Assembly (NCBI RefSeq): GCF_035920365.1
Contig: NZ_CP109150.1
Span: 6,448,001-6,512,000 of the forward strand
Reading direction: 5' to 3'
DNA length: 64,000 nt
Origin: Micromonospora sp. NBC_01740
Lineage (GTDB): Bacteria; Actinomycetota; Actinomycetes; Mycobacteriales; Micromonosporaceae
Positions 26,952-34,328 of the stretch are shown here, piece after piece. The number at the start of each line of letters is the position of its first letter. Positions within the stretch are counted from its first letter, which is position 1. The position numbers and the translations under genes were made by a program. The notes beneath the pieces are model-generated. The model had not been told where the DNA came from. It made no database searches and saw nothing but the letters and a program-made list of their open reading frames with translations.

Positions 26952-27392
26952 TCAGGGCCCGACGCGGCGCCGGTTGGTGATCGCGCGCACCAGCAGCACC
27001 ACCCAGCCGATCGCGGCGAGCGCGCCGGCCCCCGCCAGCCCGGAGAAGAGCAGCCAGGTGTCGCCGCCCTGGACGGCGAAGACGCCCCTGCGGGCGCCGG
27101 TGTCGCGGGCCGCCACGGGGGTCCCCTGGGTCAGCCGGTCCGGCCCGTCGTAGACGATGACGTCGTGACGCGGCGTCCCGCCCCCGTCCGGGACGAAGTC
27201 GCCGTACCAGACGCAGTAGCGGCTGCACTTCTCGTGCAGTGCGGTGAACGTGCCCGCCGTGCCGCCACCGGACTTCGCCTGCCAGGCCGGGGTGACGTCG
27301 GGTACACCGAGGGCCAGCCCGAGAAGGGCGAGGAAGGGAAGCCCGGCCCAGAGCAGGACCTTCCTCCCCCAACCAGCCGCTCCATCCGCCAC
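26952..27392 (-). CDS. Hypothetical protein with two membrane segments
   Basis: A 146-residue protein with an N-terminal hydrophobic segment (about 10-29), an extracytoplasmic domain with two Cys (HEKCSRYCVWYGDF, possible disulfide) and TPVAARDTGARRGVF, and a C-terminal hydrophobic segment (about 115-138) followed by a basic tail. The pattern is like DUF3592-type proteins but the family is not certain. The GTG at 27392 was chosen because TACGGT lies exactly 6 nt upstream, indicating a leaderless mRNA. It converges on the minisatellite. Confidence 0.65.
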   Translation of the reverse strand: MADGAAGWGRKVLLWAGLPFLALLGLALGVPDVTPAWQAKSGGGTAGTFTALHEKCSRYCVWYGDFVPDGGGTPRHDVIVYDGPDRLTQGTPVAARDTGARRGVFAVQGGDTWLLFSGLAGAGALAAIGWVVLLVRAITNRRRVGP

Positions 27393-27603
27393 GACCACAC
27401 CGTAACAAGATCCCCCCACCCCGCCCCTGCCTCGTTGATCACGACGTTGGCGTGGCGATTCGTCCGTTTCGTCGCGACCAACCTCATGATCGGCGTCGGG
27501 CGCCCCGGGCCGGTCGGTCCGCCCCGATCGGTGGGTTCTCGCGGGAACCTCCGCCGCCGCCGGCTGCATTGGGCAGGATCGTTGCCAACGAGGAGGTGCC
27601 GTC

Positions 27604-28035
27604 GTGCAGGACACACGCGCCCTCGCCCTGACGTTCGAGGTGAGTGGCCTGCCACCGGTCAGGACCGAGGCGCTGTCCGTCTTCGCCGCCGGGCACCGGC
27701 AGGCGACGAGGGTCCGCGCCCTACTCGAGGCGGCCTGCGAAGCGGCCCAGCGCACCGGCTGGACGCCGCTGTCGGAGCCGATCGAGGTGGACCTCGTGCT
27801 GCGCTGCCCGCCCGGGCACCGCACCTCCGACGCCAGCGCCCTGCTGGGCGGGGTGTGTGGGGTGCTCCAGGACAAGAAGCGGGTGGCCAGCATCGGCCTG
27901 GCCCACCTCGGCGTCCTGGTGGACGTCGCCCTCTACGACGACGACCGGCAGATCCGCCGGCTGTCGTACGCGCAGGAGCCGGCCGAGAACTTCTCGTACC
28001 GGGTGCGGGTGGCCGCCGTACCGCACGTGGTTTGA
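27604..28035 (+). CDS. Hypothetical protein with RusA-like features
   Basis: A 143-residue protein of unknown function. The order of elements recalls the RusA Holliday-junction endonuclease fold: a beta-strand VDLVLRCPPGHRTSDASALLGGVCGVL, corresponding to the DxDN...K...LD region, and YDDDRQIRRLSYAQEP, corresponding to the acidic DDxQI strand. Only part of the metal site is present (DAS in place of DLDN). A degenerate RusA-like protein is therefore possible but unproven. The GTG at 27604 follows GAGGAGG. The gene is followed 47 nt later by a small co-directional gene. Confidence 0.6.
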   Translation: MQDTRALALTFEVSGLPPVRTEALSVFAAGHRQATRVRALLEAACEAAQRTGWTPLSEPIEVDLVLRCPPGHRTSDASALLGGVCGVLQDKKRVASIGLAHLGVLVDVALYDDDRQIRRLSYAQEPAENFSYRVRVAAVPHVV

Positions 28036-28082
28036 CCGATGGCCGCGGTGGGGTACCGCGGACGCCGACGAAGGGAGCGCCG

Positions 28083-28358
28083 ATGTCGGAGCCACATGTC
28101 ACGCTGGACCCTCGCGGGCTCGATCCCGTGCAGCAGAAGCTGCAGGGCCCGCTGGAGGACCAGCTGACCTCGGCGTTGCAGGCCGCCACGGAACGGATCA
28201 GCGCCAGCTACGCCGGTGAGCCGGTGGAGCAGGTCTGCCAGCGGCTGCTCGACGAGACGCGCTCAGGGCTGCACCCGGACATCGCCGCCGGATTCAATCC
28301 CGACATGGACGAGTTCTGCCGGGTGGCGGTGGCGATCGTGCGCGGCGAGGTCTCCTGA
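28083..28358 (+). CDS. Small conserved-looking hypothetical protein
   Basis: A 91-residue soluble, largely helical protein. Visible helices are PVQQKLQGPLEDQLTSALQAATERI and EPVEQVCQRLLDETRSGL; the tail is DMDEFCRVAVAIVRGEVS. No recognised domain, signal peptide or membrane segment. The ATG at 28083 has GAAGGGAG 8 nt upstream. It lies 47 nt after the RusA-like gene and may share its transcript. Confidence 0.65.
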   Translation: MSEPHVTLDPRGLDPVQQKLQGPLEDQLTSALQAATERISASYAGEPVEQVCQRLLDETRSGLHPDIAAGFNPDMDEFCRVAVAIVRGEVS

Positions 28359-28467
28359 GACGTACGCTCCCGCCGCTCCCGCCCGCCCCGGGTCCGGTGG
28401 CGGGCGGTCCCACGCTGCAGGGCGCCCGACGGGCCGGACGGCCGGCACCGGGTGGTACCGGTCGGTC

Positions 28468-28860
28468 ATGCTCGAAGACATGATCCGATTTGTGCTCAAC
28501 GTGCTGTGGCTCGTCTTCGGCGGCGGCATCGTCCTCGCCGCCGGCTACGGCATCGCCGCGCTGATCTGCTTCGTCCTGGTGGTCACGATCCCGTTCGGCG
28601 TCGCGTCGCTCCGGCTCGCGGTCTACTCGCTGTGGCCGTTCGGGCGCACCGTCGTGCCCAAGCCCGGCGCCGGGATCGCCTCCGGGCTGGCCAACGTCCT
28701 CTGGGTGGTGCTCGCGGGCTGGTGGCTGGCCCTGTCCCACGTCCTGGCTGGTGTCGCGCTGTGCCTCACGGTCATCGGCATTCCGTTCGGAATCGCCAAC
28801 TTCAAGCTCGTTCCCGCCGCGATCTGGCCCCTCGGACGCGAGGTCGTCGACGCCCCGTGA
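28468..28860 (+). CDS. YccF domain-containing inner membrane protein
   Basis: A 130-residue membrane protein made of two YccF domains. Each repeat has a hydrophobic helix followed by the hallmark VTIPFGVASLRLAVYSLWPFGR (about 37-58) and VIGIPFGIANFKLVPAAIWPLGR (about 103-125). Bacterial YccF proteins are widespread with unknown function. The ATG at 28468 lacks a good ribosome-binding site; a second ATG four codons later is possible. Confidence 0.9.
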   Translation: MLEDMIRFVLNVLWLVFGGGIVLAAGYGIAALICFVLVVTIPFGVASLRLAVYSLWPFGRTVVPKPGAGIASGLANVLWVVLAGWWLALSHVLAGVALCLTVIGIPFGIANFKLVPAAIWPLGREVVDAP

Positions 28861-29534
28861 CGTGCCCGGCAACGCTCGTTACCGGCCGGGCCGCCACGTC
28901 CCGGGCCGAGCCGGCGGGAGTAGCCCTTGCCCTGCCGCCCTCCGCAGGGCTCGGCCGCAGCGGCCCGCGACGGTGATCCGCCGGCGCAGTCAGGCGACCA
29001 GTGGGCCCACCCGCCGGCCCGCCGACGCACCGGTCACCGAATCGAATGGTGATGCCCACGGTGGCGCTCTGCGACAGCGGGTCTTCCGCCGTCAGGCGGC
29101 GCGACGGAGAGGCGATCCGCCGAGGGTGTCAGGACCGGGGCCGCAACTCCCCGGTCCTGCCCCCAGCCGTCCGGCGTCGTAACGGACGCACCGCGTGAGC
29201 ACGTGGGCGTGGCACGCCGCCCACGCCGGGCTCGACGCGGCGAGCCTGCCGCCTGCACTCAGCTCCGTGTGCCCGGCAACCGGACTTCGGCACGCTCCCG
29301 GCCCACCCCGAAGGGCCGTGAGCGCCGAATCAGGCTAGGCGTGCCGCCGGGGCCCGGACAAGGACGAGCCGGGGCCGAGGCGGCGTGATTGATGTCAAGG
29401 TGGAAAAGCGGCATGTCGACGTAACACGCCCCTCGGGGCCAACGCTGTTTCCCGTCGAGGCGACCATTGTGTCCGGTGCGCCGCCGCCGCTTCCTGGCAG
29501 CCCGGCTGTGGCTCCCCGGCGGCCCGGCTGCGGC
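28861..29534. other. Intergenic region between convergent YccF and HAD genes
   Basis: About 670 nt without a convincing gene. It holds a short hairpin (CGTGGGCG, 29202-29209, with 29218-29225) that could be a terminator, and a near-duplicate of GCCCGGCTGTGGCTC just before the HAD gene stop. Base composition is like the rest of the window. No tRNA or known RNA was recognised by eye. Confidence 0.5.
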
Positions 29535-30242
29535 TCAGAAGTGGCGCAGCAGATCGGGGAACGCGGACAGCCGCAGCACGCCCGGGTCGGCCGGGTCCAG
29601 CTCGTCGTGTTCCAGCACCCAGGTGTTGTCGTTCGGGATGAACACGGCGTTCAGCCCGGCGGCGCGGGCGGGCAGGATGTCGGACTTCGGGGAGTTGCCG
29701 ATCATCCACGTGACGGCGGGGTCGACGCCGTGTTCCCGGACCAGCCACCGGTAGGTGTCGACGTCCTTCTCCGGCACGATGTGCGCGGCCCGGAAGTGGT
29801 GCAACAGACCGAAGGCGTCGAGCTTGCGCTGCTGCTCCTCGTGTTCGCCCTTGGTCAGCAGCAGCAGGTGGTGCCGGGCGGCCAGGAGGTCCAGCGCCTC
29901 GGCCACCCCGGGCATCAACTCCACCTGGTGCGCGACCAGGGCCGCCGCCAGCTCCTCGATTTCGCGCCGCTCCGCCTCGGTCACGGGCCGCTGCCGTAGT
30001 CGCTCCAGGCACTCCCCCAGGCTGCGCAGGAACACCTTGCTGCCGTAGCCGTGCGCGACCGCGTTGGCCCGCTCGATGTCGTCCAGGATGGCCCGGGTCT
30101 CGGCCCGGTCGAGGGTCGGATGGTCCAGCCACTCCAGGAAGTCGTCGATCACCCGCTCGAACAGGACGTTGTTCTCCCAGAGCGTGTCGTCGGCGTCGAA
30201 GACGAGCACCTGCCCGTCGCGGCGGCGAATCGCGTCCCCCAT
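29535..30242 (-). CDS. HAD family hydrolase
   Basis: A 235-residue haloacid-dehalogenase-type phosphatase. Motif I FDADDTLW (nucleophile Asp and acid Asp, about 15-22), motif II LLLTKG (about 123-128), motif III Lys in VPEKD, motif IV IGNSPKSD (about 178-185). A helical cap lies between motifs I and II. The substrate is unknown; related proteins include pyrimidine nucleotidases. The ATG at 30242 follows GGGGAGG. It is downstream of the TetR gene on the same strand but separated by 270 nt containing repeats and a large palindrome, so it probably has its own promoter. Confidence 0.88.
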   Translation of the reverse strand: MGDAIRRRDGQVLVFDADDTLWENNVLFERVIDDFLEWLDHPTLDRAETRAILDDIERANAVAHGYGSKVFLRSLGECLERLRQRPVTEAERREIEELAAALVAHQVELMPGVAEALDLLAARHHLLLLTKGEHEEQQRKLDAFGLLHHFRAAHIVPEKDVDTYRWLVREHGVDPAVTWMIGNSPKSDILPARAAGLNAVFIPNDNTWVLEHDELDPADPGVLRLSAFPDLLRHF

Positions 30243-30306
30243 GCCTCCCCGTCCCCTCCCCGCGATGCGATGCGACTCCGGGCCGTGCTGGAGGCGCACC
30301 TAGCTG

Positions 30307-30351
30307 ATCTTGGACAGTTACCGTGCGGTGCGCACCGTAACTGTCCAAGAT
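30307..30351. repeat. Perfect 15-bp inverted repeat, REP-like palindrome
   Basis: ATCTTGGACAGTTAC (30307-30321) and its exact complement (30337-30351) enclose a 15-nt segment that itself contains GGTGCGCACC. The arms are AT-richer than the surroundings. It lies 65 nt upstream of the HAD start. The outer ATCTTGG/CCAAGAT ends recur in the palindrome at 31189-31238. Confidence 0.85.
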
Positions 30352-30416
30352 TCCGAGCGGCAAGCGAGTTGCGAGCGGTCGGCGGGGCGGTGGGCCGCGC
30401 AGGTTGGGGCCGGGGA

Positions 30417-30515
30417 GGGGCCGAGCCGCGGGGTCGGGGGCCGAGCCGCGGGGTCGGGGATCGGGCCGCCGGGTCGGGGGCCGAGCCGCCGGGCCGGGGT
30501 TGGGCTGCGGGGTCA
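30417..30515. repeat. Five tandem 20-bp units ending in the TetR stop codon
   Basis: Units at 30417, 30437, 30457, 30477 and 30497, first two identical (GGGGCCGAGCCGCGGGGTCG), the others diverged; the last is 19 bp and ends in TCA, the complement of the TetR gene stop codon. Confidence 0.85.
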
Positions 30516-31091
30516 GGGGGCGGCGAATATGCCGGACATGATCATTTCCTCGCGCTGTTCCTGAACGTCCGGGCGCAGCCGCCCTCCCCGCGTCAGCATG
30601 ACCGTGCCGTGCAGCAGCGCCCACCCGACCTCGGCGAGGGTGTCGGGGTCACGGCCGGCAGCCAGTGGCGTCAGGGCCGCGCGCAGCTCGGCGGAGGCCG
30701 CCCGGGGCGCCCCGGGCCCCGGGTCGCGGCCCAGCGTGAGGTCCGCGGTGTGCGCGAGCATCGCGTCGTAGACCTCGGGACTGGCGTACGCGAAGTCCAG
30801 GTAGGCCGTCACCACGGCCGGCCATTGCCCACGCTCGCCTCCGGTGGCGGTGTCCCGGGCGGCGGCGAGCGCGGCGGCCAGGTCGGCGAAGCCGAGCACC
30901 GCCACGGCGGACATCAGCGCGGCCGGGTCGGGGAAGCGACGGTAGAGGGCCTCGATGTCGATCCCGGTCCGCTCGGCCAGCCGGCGGTGGGTCACCGCCG
31001 CCCACCCCTCGGCCTCGGCCAGCTGTCGGGCGGCCAGGACGAGGCGCTCCCGCTCGGCCGGCGCGGCGTCTGCTTCCTCTGCTGGCGACAC
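30513..31091 (-). CDS. TetR/AcrR family transcriptional regulator
   Basis: A 192-residue repressor-type protein. N-terminal helix-turn-helix at about 15-60 with VTHRRLAERTGIDIEALYRRFPDPAALM; the rest is an all-helical ligand-binding domain with a conserved-looking WALLHGTVMLTRGGR segment near the C-terminus, like the TetR_C families that bind hydrophobic ligands. The GTG at 31091 was preferred because TAGCAT lies 7 nt upstream, the leaderless pattern; a GTG at 31109 is the alternative. The target is unknown, as no divergent gene exists. Confidence 0.85.
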   Translation of the reverse strand: MSPAEEADAAPAERERLVLAARQLAEAEGWAAVTHRRLAERTGIDIEALYRRFPDPAALMSAVAVLGFADLAAALAAARDTATGGERGQWPAVVTAYLDFAYASPEVYDAMLAHTADLTLGRDPGPGAPRAASAELRAALTPLAAGRDPDTLAEVGWALLHGTVMLTRGGRLRPDVQEQREEMIMSGIFAAP

Positions 31092-31188
31092 GCCACCGAT
31101 GCTAGCCACCGTCACCGCTTGTGAGGCATCCGCGACGGATTGACGACTCTGCGCCCCGGCGCGTCGCCGTCGCCGTCGCCGTCGCCAG

Positions 31189-31238
31189 AGATCTTGGTAC
31201 CGGAGCGCCCCCATAGGGGCCGATTCCTGCCAAGATCT
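31189..31238. repeat. 50-nt palindrome with ATCTTGG/CCAAGAT ends
   Basis: Outer arms AGATCTTGG (31189-31197) and CCAAGATCT (31230-31238) are perfect; the interior contains an imperfect stem around GCGCCCCCATAGGGGCCG. It shares its ends with the palindrome at 30307-30351, suggesting a dispersed REP-like family. Confidence 0.75.
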
Positions 31239-31499
31239 GCCCCGTTCGCCTCGCCGTGCCGCGACCGTTCGGGGAGCGGGCCGGCCGCACCGAGCCAGGA
31301 CGGGCCACGCGCGGCGGAACGGGGCGCGGCGGATCAGGCCGAGGGCAGCGAGGGCGGGCCGACCCCCGACACGCCGGCACGGCGACCCGCCTGCGTCACG
31401 GCAGCCTGACCCGCCTGCGGCACGATAACCACGGCCCGCCCGGCACGGCGGCTTGGCCCCGCCCTGACCCGCCTGCGGCACGGCGGGCACCACCCGCCC

Positions 31500-31571
31500 G
31501 GGCTCAGGGCGGGCACCGCCCGCGGGCTCAGGGCGGGCACCGCCCGCGGGCTCAGGGCGGGCACGGCCCGC
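31500..31571. repeat. Three tandem 24-bp units downstream of the MGH1-like hydrolase gene
   Basis: Units at 31500, 31524 and 31548 with sequence GGGCTCAGGGCGGGCACCGC plus CCGC; the third has one change. Array ends 6 nt before the stop codon of the hydrolase gene. Confidence 0.85.
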
Positions 31572-31577
31572 GCGGGG

Positions 31578-34286
31578 TCAGCGGCGCAGGGTGAGGATCA
31601 GGTCGGCGACCAGTGCCGTCCAGCCGGTCTGGTGCCAGGCGCCCAGCCCGGCGCCGTTGTCGCCGTGGAAGTACTCGGGGAAGCAGATCAGGTCCCGCCA
31701 GTCCGGGTGGGTCTGGAAGAGCTGGGCGGCGCCGTAGATCGGCCGCCGGCCCCAGTCGTCGCGGGTGAACAGGGAGATCAGCCGCGCGGAGAGGTCGTCG
31801 GCGATCTCGTCGAGGGTCCGCTTCACCCCCGACCGCGTCGGGTACTCCACCTGGAGGTCGTCGCCGAAGAATGCGGCGTAGTCGCGCAGCGCGCTGATCA
31901 GCAGGAAGTTGGTCGGCATCCAGATCGGGCCGCGCCAGTTCGAGTTGCCTCCGAACAGGCCGCTGGTCGACTCTGCCGGCTCGTAGCCGACGCTGAACTC
32001 CTGGCCGCCGAGGGTCACCGAGAACGGCTTGTCGAGGTGGGCCCGGGACAGCGTGCGCAGGCCGTACTCGGAGAGGAACTCGTCGGTGTCGAGCATCCGG
32101 GCGAGCAGCCGGACGATCTGCTCCGGGCCGACCATGGACAGCAGCCGGTGCTGGCGGCCGTCGGGCCCGAGCCGGCGGGCGCCGATGACGTCGGCGTACT
32201 CGGGGCGGTTGGCGAGGAACCAGCGCAACCGGGCGTGCAGCTCGGGCAGCCGGTGCAGGGTGTGGGCGGTGAGCCGGGTCGTCGCGGCCAGCGGCAGCAG
32301 GCCGACGACCGAGCGGACCTTCAGCGGCACCTTCGAGCCGTCGGCGAGGCGCAGCACGTCGTAGAAGAACGCGTCCTCGGCGTCCCACAGGCCCTGCTCG
32401 TACGCGGCCGCGGCGATGTAGGCGAAGTGCTCGAAGAACTTGGTGGCGGTGTCGACCCAGGTGCGGTCGTGCTCGGCCAGCACGACGGCGATGTCGAGCA
32501 GGTTCAGCGCGTACATGCCCATCCAGCCGGTGCCGTCGGACTGCTCCAGCACCCCGGCCACCGGCAGCGCCGCCGACCGGTCGAACGGGCCGACGTTGTC
32601 CAGCCCGAGGAAGCCGCCCTCGAAGACGTTGTTGCCGCCGGTGTCCTTGCGGTTGACCCACCAGGTGAAGTTGAGCAGCAGCTTGTGCATCACCCGGGCC
32701 AGGAAGTCGTGGTCCCGGCTGCCGTCGATCTCGAAGACCTTCAGCGCCGCCCACGCGTGCACCGGCGGGTTCACGTCGCCGAACGCCCACTCGTACGCCG
32801 GGATCTGGCCGTTGGGGTGCAGGTACCACTCGCGGAGCAGGAGCAGCAGCTGCTCCTTGGCGAAGCCGGGGTCGACCCGGGCGATGCTGACGCAGTGGAA
32901 GGCCAGGTCCCAGGCCGCGTACCAGGGATACTCCCACGGGTCGGGCATGGAGATCACGTCGAAGCTCGTCATGTGCCACCAGGCGCTGTTGCGCCCGTGC
33001 CGGCGGCCCGGGGGCGGGGGCGCGGAGCCGGGATCGCCCTCCAGCCAACGCTTGACGTCGAAGTGGTAGAACTGCTTGCCCCACATGAGCCCGGCGATCG
33101 CCTGCCGGGCGATGAGGGTCTCGTCCGGTGTCGCGGCGGTCGGGATGACGCCGGCGAAGAACCGGTTCGCCTCCGCCCGCCGGGCCCACACCACCGCGTC
33201 GAAGCCGTCACCCAGGTCCGCCGGCGGGGGCGGGGCGCCGCCGGGCGGTGGGGCGGTACGGGTCAGCCGCAGCCGGATCCGCCGCTGCGCCCCGGCCGGC
33301 ACGTCCAGCACGTAGTGCAGCGCCCCCTTGGTGCCCTCCCGGGCCGGGTTGACCGTCGGGGCGCCGTCGACCACGTGGTCGTTGATGCCGTCCTTCGGGT
33401 AGGCGGAGCGGCCGGGCAGCCCCCAGAGCCGTTCGGCGTTGGTGTCGTTGTCGCAGAGCAGCGGCGTGGGCTCCCCGTCGCCCTCCAGCAGCAGCTGACC
33501 GAGCACCCGGTGCTCGCCGACGAGCCGCGATCCCTCGCCGACCAGCCGGGGCACCCGGTCGCCGCCGGGCAGCCCCCACGCCCAGGTGTTGCGGAACCAG
33601 AGGGTGGGCAGCACGTGCAGGGTGGCCGCCCGGTCGCCCCGGTTGGCGACGGTGACGACGACGCACAGGTCCGTCGGGGTGGCCTTGGCGTAGTCGACGG
33701 TCACCGCCCAGTACCGGTCGTCGTCGAAGATGCCGGTGTCGACCAGCTCGTACTCGGTGTCGTCCCGGCCGCGCAGCGCGTTCACCGCGACCAGCTCGTC
33801 GTACGGGAAGGCGGCCTGGGGGTAGTGGTAGCGCCAGCGCATCCACGAGTGGGTGGGGGTGGAGTCCTCGTACCACCAGTATTCCTTGGCGTCCTCGCCG
33901 TGGTTGCCGCCGTCGCCGCCGAGGCCGAACATCCGCTCCTTGAGGATCGGGTCCCTCCCGTTCCACAGGGCGAGGGCGAAGCAGAACGTCTGCCGGTCGT
34001 CGCAGACGCCCGCCATGCCGTCCTCGCTCCAGCGGTAGGCTCTGGACCGCGCGTGGTCGTGCGGGAAGTAGTCCCAGGCCGTACCGTGCTCGCTGTAGTC
34101 CTCCCGTACCGTCCCCCACGCCCGTTCGGACAGATAGGGACCCCATGCGCGCCAGTCCTGCTCCCCGGCGTCGGCCTGAGCCAGCCGGAGCCGTTCGGGG
34201 TCGGGCGCGGAGTCGTCGGGGGGCGGCACGTCGGTGATCACTCGCACATCTTCGACGCCGCCGGGGGACTTCACCACAGGAGCCAT
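31578..34286 (-). CDS. MGH1/GH63-like glycoside hydrolase
   Basis: A 902-residue cytoplasmic protein related to mannosylglycerate hydrolase-like/GH63 glucosidases. An N-terminal beta-rich half contains WGPYLSERAWGTVREDYSEHG (about 47-67); the C-terminal (alpha/alpha)6 barrel has WDLAFHCVSIARVDPGFAKEQL (about 458-479), GWMGMYALNLLDIA (about 586-599) and NSNWRGPIWMP near 785. The substrate is probably an alpha-glucoside, but the specificity of these actinobacterial glucosidases is unsettled. The ATG at 34286 has only a weak purine stretch. It is divergent from the debranching-enzyme-like gene with 42 nt between start codons, which suggests shared control of alpha-glucan metabolism. Confidence 0.87.
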   Translation of the reverse strand: MAPVVKSPGGVEDVRVITDVPPPDDSAPDPERLRLAQADAGEQDWRAWGPYLSERAWGTVREDYSEHGTAWDYFPHDHARSRAYRWSEDGMAGVCDDRQTFCFALALWNGRDPILKERMFGLGGDGGNHGEDAKEYWWYEDSTPTHSWMRWRYHYPQAAFPYDELVAVNALRGRDDTEYELVDTGIFDDDRYWAVTVDYAKATPTDLCVVVTVANRGDRAATLHVLPTLWFRNTWAWGLPGGDRVPRLVGEGSRLVGEHRVLGQLLLEGDGEPTPLLCDNDTNAERLWGLPGRSAYPKDGINDHVVDGAPTVNPAREGTKGALHYVLDVPAGAQRRIRLRLTRTAPPPGGAPPPPADLGDGFDAVVWARRAEANRFFAGVIPTAATPDETLIARQAIAGLMWGKQFYHFDVKRWLEGDPGSAPPPPGRRHGRNSAWWHMTSFDVISMPDPWEYPWYAAWDLAFHCVSIARVDPGFAKEQLLLLLREWYLHPNGQIPAYEWAFGDVNPPVHAWAALKVFEIDGSRDHDFLARVMHKLLLNFTWWVNRKDTGGNNVFEGGFLGLDNVGPFDRSAALPVAGVLEQSDGTGWMGMYALNLLDIAVVLAEHDRTWVDTATKFFEHFAYIAAAAYEQGLWDAEDAFFYDVLRLADGSKVPLKVRSVVGLLPLAATTRLTAHTLHRLPELHARLRWFLANRPEYADVIGARRLGPDGRQHRLLSMVGPEQIVRLLARMLDTDEFLSEYGLRTLSRAHLDKPFSVTLGGQEFSVGYEPAESTSGLFGGNSNWRGPIWMPTNFLLISALRDYAAFFGDDLQVEYPTRSGVKRTLDEIADDLSARLISLFTRDDWGRRPIYGAAQLFQTHPDWRDLICFPEYFHGDNGAGLGAWHQTGWTALVADLILTLRR

Positions 34287-34328
34287 TCTCGTCGTGGCGT
34301 GTTGCACCCCGCCGCCGGTGGAGGAAAG

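Larger units (their letters stand above)
31092..31577. other. Repeat-rich intergenic region upstream of the TetR gene
   Basis: About 485 nt with four copies of GTCGCC (31163-31186), the palindrome at 31189-31238, three imperfect copies of GACCCGCCTGCG(G/T)CACG (near 31383, 31409 and 31467) and a 24-bp tandem repeat at 31500-31571. No gene is credible here. Confidence 0.6.

Noticed and set aside
28861..29534. tRNA or small RNA in the 670-nt gap
   Set aside because: No cloverleaf arms or conserved TTC-type loop could be matched by eye; only one short hairpin is visible.
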